The notes under the pieces are model-generated. The model ran no database searches and was not told where the DNA came from. It worked only from the letters and a program-made list of their open reading frames with translations. Below, in pieces: positions 1 through 6,297 of a stretch of DNA of 10,419 nt. This DNA is from Actinomycetota bacterium (GTDB lineage Bacteria; Actinomycetota; Acidimicrobiia; IMCC26256; PALSA-610): contig JAUZEI010000292.1 of assembly GCA_030839105.1 (NCBI GenBank), forward strand, positions 1 to 10,419, read 5' to 3'. The number at the start of each line of letters is the position of its first letter. Position 1 is the stretch's first letter. Both the position numbers and the translations under genes were made by a program.

Positions 1-917
1 ACGTTCGTCTTCGTGCCGCCGTGCATCACCGTGGGCGCGAACGTGGTGTGGGTGCACGCGTGCGCTTGGCGCGCCAGACCGATGGGGAGCTCTTCGCAGA
101 AATCGGCGAGCGTCTCCTCGTTCAGCAGGTTCGCGTTCCACTCGGGACCGAAGTCGACACCCTCGATGAACCGGCGCCACGTCTCGTGGATCTGCGTGGG
201 CGGCCGGTACTCCGCGAGTCGCTTCACGATCTCGGCCGCGGTAACCAGCGCGTTGTCCGTGCGGAAGGGTTGCGACGCGTGACCCGGCGTTCCCCGCACG
301 GTGATGCGGCACCAGTACGAACCCTTCTCCCCGACGATGACCGGGAGGCGCGGACCACGCGGCGTGGGCATCTGGAACCCGCCCGCTTCGGTGACGACGT
401 AGTCGGCCTGCACCGCGTCGAGCTCGTGATGGAGCAAGTGCTCGGCGCCCCACGTGCCGAGGTTCTCCTCATCGGCGACCGCGAGATACACCAAGGTGCC
501 GCGCGGCGTGAAGCCCGAGCGCGCGAGGCCGCGGAAGGCGACGGCCATCGTCGCGGTGAGGTTCAGCATGTCGACCGCACCCCGGCCCCACACATCGCCG
601 TTGACGACCTCTCCACCGAAGGGATCACGTTGCCAGCCGTCGGGGTTCGCAGGCACGACATCGGTGTGACCCATGAGCAGCAACGTCGGCGCGGTCGGAT
701 CGCTGCCTTCGATGCGCGCGACGAGGTTCTCGCGACCGGGCTGGGCGACGTAGCGCTCGAGGTCGAGACCGGTGTCGCCGAGGTACTGCGCGAGCAGGTC
801 CGCACTGCGCGACTCGAACCCCGACTCCGGCGTACCGTCGTTGACGCACTCGTTGCGAATCAGCTGCGAAAGTAGATCGACGGACTCGCTCGCGATCTCG
901 ACATCGGTCGCAGTCAT
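1..917 (-). CDS. M20-family metallopeptidase / amidohydrolase (ArgE/DapE/CPG2-like), C-terminus cut by window edge
   Basis: Translating the minus strand from the ATG at 917 gives 305 open residues up to the left edge, so the C-terminal part is missing. Zinc-site motifs of the M20 family are in order: GHTDVVP (His84, Asp86), GRGAVDM (bridging Asp116), the DEE pair (Glu150 general base, Glu151 metal ligand) and VTEAGG (Glu177). The dimerisation-lid motif GTPGHAS (His213) follows. The last visible residues, HGGTKTN, match the usual start of the GGxKxNVIP segment. Known members are cytosolic two-zinc hydrolases that remove acyl or aminoacyl groups (N-acetylornithine, succinyl-diaminopimelate, dipeptides, carboxypeptidase G2 substrates). 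The exact substrate cannot be read here. Its ATG overlaps the stop codon of the upstream MBL-fold gene (ATGA), indicating translational coupling, and this supports the start. Family assignment is very secure; specificity is open. Confidence 0.93.
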   Translation of the reverse strand, partial: MTATDVEIASESVDLLSQLIRNECVNDGTPESGFESRSADLLAQYLGDTGLDLERYVAQPGRENLVARIEGSDPTAPTLLLMGHTDVVPANPDGWQRDPFGGEVVNGDVWGRGAVDMLNLTATMAVAFRGLARSGFTPRGTLVYLAVADEENLGTWGAEHLLHHELDAVQADYVVTEAGGFQMPTPRGPRLPVIVGEKGSYWCRITVRGTPGHASQPFRTDNALVTAAEIVKRLAEYRPPTQIHETWRRFIEGVDFGPEWNANLLNEETLADFCEELPIGLARQAHACTHTTFAPTVMHGGTKTN

Positions 918-2089
918 GCCGGTTCCGCCTGCGGCTCCATCCGATACACGAGCATGCCCTTCTCCTCCCAGCGTTCGGCATCGCCGGCGTGCGCGAGATG
1001 CTCGAGGTGGGCGAACGTCTCGCTCTCGGCCATCGTTCCCCAATGTCGCTTCGGGAACAACTCGTGCGACAGCGCAACCACCGTTGCCGGACCGAGGGCG
1101 AGCCCGACCTCGCGCAGCTGTTCCATCCGCTCGGCGTGATGTTCCTTGATCGCCTCGACCCGGCCGGCAACGTCGGGGAACGGATGGCCGTGCGCGGGCA
1201 GTCCGATCTTGACGCCCTGCAGCCGGCCGACGAGATCGAGCGTGGCGAGGTACGACTTGAGCGAGTCGGCCTTGCGTACTCCCGAGACGTGCGGGGTGAT
1301 CGACGGCAGCACGTGGTCGCCGGTGAGCAGCGTGCCCGACTCGGGATCCCAGAGGCACAAGTGGTCGACGGTGTGCCCGGGCGTGTGCACGACGAACCAG
1401 TCGCGTCCGCCCAGGCGGATGCGCTCACCATGATGCACGCGGTCGGTCGGCTCGGGCGGCGAGAACAACAGGCGCATGGCCTTGATCATCAGGCGCCGCT
1501 TGAGAGGCGGACCCTGGTTCGTGGTGCCCCACGGAGTGACCGCGCCCCACGGGCTCGAGGTCGCTTCGGTCTCGTCGGTGTCGTCGCGCACGACGTCGGG
1601 ATCGTTGATCGTCGGCAACTCGTCGGGCGGCACATCGACGCTCTGCGCGTACGCGGCCGCGTCCATCTCGACCCGGCGCGCCTCGCCTTCGGAGAGCGCG
1701 CGCTGGGGGCTCGGGCCCTTGACGGTCCACGTGGAGAAGGCGTGGTGCGTGATCAGCTTGGCGTCGGCCTCCCGGGCGATCCGTCCCGCGCCCCCGAAAT
1801 GGTCGGGGTGCGAGTGCGTGACGACGACAGTGTGCACGTCCTTCACGCGGTAGCCCGCCGTCTTCAGGCGTTGCTGCAACGCCCTCCACGACTGCGGCCC
1901 GGGTAGACCGGGATCGACGACGGCGAGGCCGCGATCGTCGACGAGGCCGTACATGTTCACGTGGCCGAGGCCCGGCATCCAGATCGGCAACTGCATGCGC
2001 AGAACGCCGGGCGCGACCTCGGTGACCTCTTCCGATGCCGGCTCCTGCTCCTGGCGCGGAGGACGGGCGCGCGGCTGAGTGTCGGTCAT
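914..2089 (-). CDS. MBL-fold metallo-hydrolase (glyoxalase II / LACTB2-like)
   Basis: This is a 391-residue protein. The metallo-beta-lactamase metal motif THSHPDH is at residues 91-97 (His92, His94, Asp96, His97). Further ligands are His239 in HTPGHT, Asp258 in TGDH and probably His300 in PAHG, so a complete dinuclear site is present. About 95 residues (roughly 121-215) lie between the first metal motif and the strand leading to His235, longer than a minimal glyoxalase II-like core. The last 80 residues look like the helical winged-helix tail common in LACTB2-type members. The first 25 residues are polar and probably disordered. I chose the ATG at 2089 because the frame upstream of it runs into the amidase coding region and has no family character. 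The stop overlaps the M20 peptidase start by 4 bp. A hydrolytic role on a thioester, ester or phosphodiester is likely; the substrate is unknown. Confidence 0.92.
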   Translation of the reverse strand: MTDTQPRARPPRQEQEPASEEVTEVAPGVLRMQLPIWMPGLGHVNMYGLVDDRGLAVVDPGLPGPQSWRALQQRLKTAGYRVKDVHTVVVTHSHPDHFGGAGRIAREADAKLITHHAFSTWTVKGPSPQRALSEGEARRVEMDAAAYAQSVDVPPDELPTINDPDVVRDDTDETEATSSPWGAVTPWGTTNQGPPLKRRLMIKAMRLLFSPPEPTDRVHHGERIRLGGRDWFVVHTPGHTVDHLCLWDPESGTLLTGDHVLPSITPHVSGVRKADSLKSYLATLDLVGRLQGVKIGLPAHGHPFPDVAGRVEAIKEHHAERMEQLREVGLALGPATVVALSHELFPKRHWGTMAESETFAHLEHLAHAGDAERWEEKGMLVYRMEPQAEPA

Positions 2090-2096
2090 GGCGGGC

Positions 2097-2102
2097 AGGG
2101 TA
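2097..2102 (-). promoter_or_regulatory. Candidate -10 element (TACCCT) for a leaderless MBL-fold transcript
   Basis: On the minus strand TACCCT fits the actinobacterial TANNNT -10 pattern. It ends 7 nt before the ATG at 2089, so transcription would begin at or next to the start codon. No Shine-Dalgarno-like sequence is visible between it and the ATG. No good -35 hexamer is seen. The gene could also be read through from the amidase 67 bp upstream. This is a motif-based inference only. Confidence 0.3.
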
Positions 2103-2156
2103 TCCCGCGCCCCGAACACTTCGATCGGGAGCGTGGATCGGAAGCGTCGAGCCTCG

Positions 2157-3581
2157 TCAGGCGTACGCGATCGGCGCGAACTTCGCCCACGGGCGGTTGG
2201 ACTCGGCGATGGCGCCGCATGCGAGGACGGCTTCTTCGTCGTCCCGGCGACCGACGGCCTGCAGCCCGACCGGGAGACCATCGGAGGCCAGACCCACGGG
2301 GATGCTCACGGCCGGCATGCCCGAGATGTTGAAGGGCGCGGTGTACGGCACCGAACCCATGCCGCCGACCTTCTGACCGGCGATCTCCATGGGCGGCGGA
2401 CCCTCGGCGACGAACGCGGTGGTCGCAGTCGTCGGTGTGAGAAGGAGGTCGATCTGATCGAACACGTTTCCTATCGCGGCCAGCAGCTCGAACCTGCGCT
2501 GGAGGCCGCGCATCAACTGCTCCGAGGTGATGCGATCGACGGCCTGCAAACCGGCCCGCGACACCGGCGTGACGTCGTCCCAGTGGTCGCGCGCGTCGTC
2601 GAGGTAGTTGGCTGCGGTGTCGAGCGAGGAGATCAGGCTCCACGCGCCTCCGGGACGGGGGAGGTTGACGTCGATGTCGACGAGCTCGATGCCGGCGTCG
2701 GCGCACAACGCGAGCGCGGCTTCGTAGGAGAGCTTCTCGACCTCCGGATCGCACACTGCGAAGCCGAGCGTCGACGACCACGCCGCGCGCTTGCCGCGCA
2801 GGTTCGCCCTCGCGTCGCCCGAGAGGATCGCGTCCTCGTACGAACGGGCCGGGCGCGGCAACGACATCGGATCGCTGTTGGTCGGACCGGCGACCACATC
2901 GATGTAGCGCGCCGCGTCCCGAACGGTCCGGCACATCGGTCCCGGGACGGATGTGAGCGCGCTGTCGAAGTTTCCCGCGTAGCCGACCCGTCCGAAGCTC
3001 GTCTTGAAGCCGAACAGACCGCTGTACGCGGACGGGATGCGGATCGAGCCACCGCCGTCGCTGCCGGTGCAGATCGGCACCATCCCCGCCGAGACGGCAG
3101 CCGCGGAACCGCCCGACGAACCGCCGGGGGTGCGCTCCGGATTCCACGCATTGCGGGTCGTGCCGTGCAGATACGTACGCGTCCAGTTGGTCGAACCGAA
3201 CTCGGGCGAGGTCGTGAGCCCGACGAGCACGGCGCCGGCCGCCTGTAACCGGGAGGCCTCGGTGGAGTCGTGATCGGCGATGTTGTCCTTGTAGAGCAGC
3301 GAGCCGTGCGTCTCGGGCCAACCGGTCACCGACACGAGCTCCTTCACGCCCATGGGGACTCCGGCCCACACGCCCGGGTCTTCGCCGCGGGCCACGGTCG
3401 CGTCGATCGCGGCCGCGCGCGTACGCGCGCCTTCGAGATCGAGGTAGCAGAACGCGTTCAAGTCCGGGTTGAGCTTCTCGACGCGCTCCACGAACACGTC
3501 GACCAGCTCGGTCGATGTCTGTTCGCCGCGCCGAACTGCATCGGCCAACTCCCACGCGTCGCGTTCCCAGATCTCCGTCAT
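2157..3581 (-). CDS. Amidase-signature family hydrolase
   Basis: This 474-residue protein has the full Ser-cisSer-Lys catalytic triad of the amidase signature family. Lys80 is in GVPMGVKEL, the cis-Ser (about Ser156) is in the Gly/Ser loop PGGSSGGSA at 152-160, and the nucleophile Ser179 is in GSDGGGSIRIP. The usual DTGGS is DGGGS here, a variant seen in some amidases such as the cyclic nylon-oligomer hydrolases. The C-terminal segment has the family PFNISGMPAVSIPVG stretch (416-430) and GLPVGLQ (435-441). No signal peptide or membrane segment is seen, so it is probably cytosolic. Family members hydrolyse carboxamides, fatty acid amides, aryl amides or Gln-tRNA. No gatB or gatC lies beside it and the N-terminus is not GatA-like, so a stand-alone amidase is favoured. 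The ATG at 3581 overlaps the acyltransferase stop (ATGA), supporting this start over a longer in-frame extension. The substrate is unknown. Confidence 0.93.
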   Translation of the reverse strand: MTEIWERDAWELADAVRRGEQTSTELVDVFVERVEKLNPDLNAFCYLDLEGARTRAAAIDATVARGEDPGVWAGVPMGVKELVSVTGWPETHGSLLYKDNIADHDSTEASRLQAAGAVLVGLTTSPEFGSTNWTRTYLHGTTRNAWNPERTPGGSSGGSAAAVSAGMVPICTGSDGGGSIRIPSAYSGLFGFKTSFGRVGYAGNFDSALTSVPGPMCRTVRDAARYIDVVAGPTNSDPMSLPRPARSYEDAILSGDARANLRGKRAAWSSTLGFAVCDPEVEKLSYEAALALCADAGIELVDIDVNLPRPGGAWSLISSLDTAANYLDDARDHWDDVTPVSRAGLQAVDRITSEQLMRGLQRRFELLAAIGNVFDQIDLLLTPTTATTAFVAEGPPPMEIAGQKVGGMGSVPYTAPFNISGMPAVSIPVGLASDGLPVGLQAVGRRDDEEAVLACGAIAESNRPWAKFAPIAYA

Positions 3582-4993
3582 GACTGCCCCTGCTCTTGTG
3601 CGATCTTCAGCAGTTCGCCGAACGCGTCGTCGATACCGCTCGCGAGCACCTCGATGTCCGCACAAGCGTCGCGATCGCCCCACAGGCCGAAGTGCAACGT
3701 GCCGTCGTAGGACAAGATGCCGACGACAACCGTCAGGTTCCGCGTGAGCGGCACGATCGGGAAGGCCTCGAGCAACCGCGCACCCATCAGATACAGCGGC
3801 TGCTGCGGACCGGGGACGTTCGTCACGATGAGATTGAAGAAGGGCTGACGGTGCACGACGCGCGCCGCGAGGTTCATGAGCGTCGGGGCGACGTACTCGG
3901 TCATCCCGAGCAGCATCTCCGCGCCGACCGCCTGACGCCTTTCCTTGAGGTCGGCGGTCTGCGCGGAGATCGCCTGCAGGCGTTCAATGGCGGGCCGGTT
4001 GTCGACCGGCAGGTTGACGAACATCGCCGATACCTTGTTGCCCAGGGCGCCGCGTTGATCCTGCGAACGCACCGATACCGGGCACAGGACACGCAGCTGG
4101 AGGTCTTCGGTGTCGTCGGCGCGGTGCAGGAACAGCCGGCGCAGGCCGCCGGCCACGCCCGCGAGCACCACGTCATTGACCGTGCCGCCGACACCGCGCC
4201 GGATCTCCTTGATGTCGGCGAGGGGCACGCGTACCACCGAGATCCGGCGATGACGGCCCGTCCGCGCGTTGATCGAGGTGCGCGGCGCGATGGCGTCGCG
4301 GGTCACCATCGTGCTCATCGACTGCGCGAATTCTTGCGCGCCTTTGATCGCGCGGCGCGGGCCGCGCAACATCGAACGGATGGAGCGCGCGATCTCCGCG
4401 GGCTCGGTCATGCGTTCGCGCAGCGTGTCGAGCAGGAGCTGCGATGCGTTCGGAGCCCCGTCCGGTTCCCACTCGGTCACGACGGGAGGCGTGTAGTCGG
4501 GGCTCATGTCGAGCAGGAGCGTCGCGACATCGACACCCGACACGCCGTCGATCAACGCGTGATGCGTCTTCTGCAGGAGCGCGACGTTGCCGCCCTCGAG
4601 GCCCTCGACCATCCAGATCTCCCACAGCGGGTGATCACGGTCGAGGAGTCCTTCCTGTACGCGGGTCGTGAGCGCGACGAGCTGTTCCCATGATCCCGGT
4701 CGGGGCAGGGCGGTATGGCGCACGTGGTACGTGATGTCGAACTGGTCGTCGTCGACCCAGATGGGCCGGCCCTGTTCGTACGGCACGTGCATCAGACGGC
4801 GCCGGAAACGCGGCAGGAGTGGAAGGCGCGACACAACGAGATCTCGCACTTCGCCGATACGGAAACGTCCGTTGGCGTCGAAGAACGGCGAGCCCTCGAG
4901 GACGCTCATCGCGCCCACGTGCATCGGGTACTCGGGCCGCTCCAAGTGCAGGAAGCTCGCGTCGAGCGCGGAGAGGCGGTCGTATTGGCTCAT
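3578..4993 (-). CDS. WS/DGAT-type wax ester synthase / diacylglycerol O-acyltransferase
   Basis: This 471-residue protein has the hallmarks of the bacterial bifunctional WS/DGAT family. The N-terminus contains LSALDASFLHLE and PMHVG (8-27), followed by PLW (122-124). The catalytic HHxxxDG motif is HHALIDG (His144, His145, Asp149, Gly150). Later family blocks are NDVVLAG (273-279), GNKVSAMFVNLPV (318-330) and NLIVTNVPGP (387-396). Known members transfer acyl groups from acyl-CoA to diacylglycerol or fatty alcohols at the membrane or lipid-droplet surface, making storage triacylglycerol or wax esters. Several paralogs per genome are common in actinobacteria, and not all have strong activity. 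I chose the ATG at 4993 because the conserved block follows at once. The longer in-frame extension lies antisense to the divergent 177-residue gene and has no family similarity. Its stop overlaps the amidase start. Confidence 0.95.
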   Translation of the reverse strand: MSQYDRLSALDASFLHLERPEYPMHVGAMSVLEGSPFFDANGRFRIGEVRDLVVSRLPLLPRFRRRLMHVPYEQGRPIWVDDDQFDITYHVRHTALPRPGSWEQLVALTTRVQEGLLDRDHPLWEIWMVEGLEGGNVALLQKTHHALIDGVSGVDVATLLLDMSPDYTPPVVTEWEPDGAPNASQLLLDTLRERMTEPAEIARSIRSMLRGPRRAIKGAQEFAQSMSTMVTRDAIAPRTSINARTGRHRRISVVRVPLADIKEIRRGVGGTVNDVVLAGVAGGLRRLFLHRADDTEDLQLRVLCPVSVRSQDQRGALGNKVSAMFVNLPVDNRPAIERLQAISAQTADLKERRQAVGAEMLLGMTEYVAPTLMNLAARVVHRQPFFNLIVTNVPGPQQPLYLMGARLLEAFPIVPLTRNLTVVVGILSYDGTLHFGLWGDRDACADIEVLASGIDDAFGELLKIAQEQGQS

Positions 4994-5001
4994 CTGCGGC
5001 C

Positions 5002-5007
5002 GATCGT
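5002..5007 (-). promoter_or_regulatory. Candidate -10 element (TACGAT) for the WS/DGAT gene
   Basis: On the minus strand TACGAT (TANNNT pattern) ends 8 nt before the ATG at 4993, placing transcription at or within a base or two of the start codon. There is no Shine-Dalgarno sequence in between and no convincing -35 box. The element sits in the roughly 20-bp gap between two divergent start codons, so it may also influence the plus-strand gene. Inferred from sequence pattern only. Confidence 0.28.
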
Positions 5008-5014
5008 AGAGCCG

Positions 5015-5548
5015 ATGATGGCTACGGTCTACGGGGTGGATCTCGTCCCTACCGCTGTCTGGCGGATCTCGGCCGAGTTGGTGCTCGCCCTCGACGAGCA
5101 TCTCGGTCCGCCCGTCGACAGCTACGTCAACGGATCGCAGACATGGCTGGTCGGCGACGAGCCCGACAAGGGAATCCCCGACGACGATTCGCTCGTCATC
5201 GAGTTCCGTATGCATCCCGTCGCCGGATACCGGCTTCCGGCCAAGTTCTCCCACTACGACGTGTGGGAGACGGTCGTCACGCAGCTCTCGCAGCGAGTCG
5301 ATCCGCAGGCGCTACGTCTGGGTTCCGAAGTCCGGCCGCTCTCCGGCTTGTGGGACGGACTCGAGGCGTTTCCCGCGTACGGCGACGAGATCGAACCGGC
5401 CCTACTCGCGAGCCTCGTGACCACCGCGCTCACGCTCGCACCCGACCGGACGGGCCTCGTCGATCATCAGGCGATCGGCGACGAGTGGGAGCGCTCCAAC
5501 GGCAAGGTCTCGATCGTCGCGCTCCTGATCGACCAACTCGCGACGTAA
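5015..5548 (+). CDS. Uncharacterised protein, 177 residues, divergent from the WS/DGAT gene
   Basis: I do not recognise this family. The frame shows strong GC bias at third positions, whereas the opposite-strand frames in this stretch lack it, so it is very likely a real gene. The protein is soluble-looking and acidic, with no signal peptide, membrane helix or metal-binding cluster. Visible segments are an N-terminal alpha/beta-like part (MATVYGVDL onward), an acidic loop GDEPDKGIPDDDS (47-59), a segment with FSHYDVWETVV (78-88) and a C-terminal helix ending LLIDQLAT. Two adjacent ATGs, at 5015 and 5018, are both possible starts. Neither has a clear ribosome binding site, and no upstream coding similarity supports a longer start. 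It is transcribed away from the lipid acyltransferase with only 21 bp between start codons, so the two may share a control region. It ends 48 bp from the convergent NUDIX gene. Confidence 0.8.
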   Translation: MMATVYGVDLVPTAVWRISAELVLALDEHLGPPVDSYVNGSQTWLVGDEPDKGIPDDDSLVIEFRMHPVAGYRLPAKFSHYDVWETVVTQLSQRVDPQALRLGSEVRPLSGLWDGLEAFPAYGDEIEPALLASLVTTALTLAPDRTGLVDHQAIGDEWERSNGKVSIVALLIDQLAT

Positions 5549-5596
5549 CTCTCGGTCGCCCGCGCTCGATCCCCGACTACCGGTCGCTCGGAGCGG

Positions 5597-6283
5597 TCAG
5601 ATTTCGCCGCGCCAGGTGGGACTGCGGGGCGGGTCGTACCAGGTCTCGACCTTCTCGCCGTCGATCGCACGGAACGCCAGGTCGAGCCAGCGGTGCGCGC
5701 CGGCGAGGGGTTGCGGCATCGCGTCGCGGGCGAAGAAGCCGACTGCGCTGGTCTCGAGCGGATGGCCCTTCAACTCACCGCCCGTCATGCGGCAGTGGAA
5801 CACGATCGAGTACATCGGGACGCGCGCGAACCCGAGCCGCAGCCCGTCGAGCACCGCGATCAACGACACCGGCTCGCACTCGATACCCGTCTCTTCGAGC
5901 ACTTCCTTCATCGCGATCTCGGACGGCGAGTAACCAACGTCGGCCCAGCCGACGGGATACAGCCACCAGCCGGAATCGGCGCGTTGGGTGAGCAGGATCT
6001 CGCCCCGGTCGTTGCCCACGACGGCCGCGACCGCGACCTTGGGCGTCACGTAACCCGCGACGCCTTCACCGACGGTGCTCAACCACTCGTCGAACAGCAG
6101 ATCGGACTCGCCTTCGTCGATTGCAGTCGCACGGATGTCGGCCGCCACCTTCAGCACCTCTTCGAATCGCTCCTTCTCGTAGAGGCTCTGGGTGAAACCG
6201 AGCCCGGTGCGCGCGATGCCCGACAAGGTCTCGGCCCAACGCAGGAGGTCGGCCGCGGAATCGGCGTATCCAGGAGTACTCAT
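5597..6283 (-). CDS. NUDIX hydrolase with N-terminal NUDIX_N-type helical domain (YjhB-like, ADP-ribose pyrophosphatase group)
   Basis: This is a 228-residue protein. Residues about 10-65 form a helical domain (LLRWAETLSGIARTGL...) like the N-terminal domain of YjhB-type NUDIX proteins. A NUDIX fold starts near KVAVAAVVGN. The NUDIX box is GWADVG...KEVLEETGI. Compared with the canonical GX5EX7REUXEEXGU pattern, the first Glu is Tyr and the Arg is Lys, while the metal-binding EVLEE core is intact. GWADVG followed by a non-Glu residue is, from memory, usual in this subfamily. Such enzymes hydrolyse nucleoside diphosphate derivatives such as ADP-ribose; the substrate here is unproven. The ATG at 6283 lies 11 bp after the glnD stop, which suggests co-transcription, and AGGG 9 nt before the ATG may serve as a weak ribosome site. 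The frame continues upstream of 6283 only as an antisense-like shadow of glnD, so it was not used. Confidence 0.92.
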   Translation of the reverse strand: MSTPGYADSAADLLRWAETLSGIARTGLGFTQSLYEKERFEEVLKVAADIRATAIDEGESDLLFDEWLSTVGEGVAGYVTPKVAVAAVVGNDRGEILLTQRADSGWWLYPVGWADVGYSPSEIAMKEVLEETGIECEPVSLIAVLDGLRLGFARVPMYSIVFHCRMTGGELKGHPLETSAVGFFARDAMPQPLAGAHRWLDLAFRAIDGEKVETWYDPPRSPTWRGEI

Positions 6284-6291
6284 CGGACCGA

Positions 6292-6297
6292 ACCCTA
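6292..6297 (-). promoter_or_regulatory. Candidate -10 element (TAGGGT) or AGGG ribosome site before the NUDIX gene
   Basis: On the minus strand TAGGGT fits TANNNT and ends 8 nt before the NUDIX ATG at 6283, matching the spacing seen before the MBL-fold and WS/DGAT genes. The hexamer begins with the glnD stop codon TAG. The AGGG inside it could equally act as a Shine-Dalgarno sequence with a 9-nt spacer, so the two readings compete. Weak evidence. Confidence 0.22.

Noticed and set aside
21..875. Plus-strand open frame of 284 residues antisense to the M20 peptidase
   Set aside because: It mirrors the high-GC coding frame of a gene with intact catalytic motifs on the other strand. The translation is Arg/Val-rich without any family character.
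2090..2281. N-terminal extension of the MBL-fold protein
   Set aside because: The frame is open up to 2281, but it overlaps amidase coding sequence and adds a low-complexity Arg/Ser-rich segment. The ATG at 2089 fits better.
2079..3248. Plus-strand open frame of 389 residues antisense to the amidase
   Set aside because: It is a shadow of the amidase, which has the complete catalytic triad. The predicted protein is low-complexity and Arg-rich.
4994..5254. N-terminal extension of the WS/DGAT protein
   Set aside because: The extension is antisense to the plus-strand 177-residue gene and unlike the family, whose N-terminus begins just before LSALDASF.
5549..5596. Possible terminator between the convergent 177-residue gene and the NUDIX gene
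   Set aside because: Only 4-bp stems can be drawn (for example around 5574-5586 and 5585-5595), with no T-run. Too weak to call.
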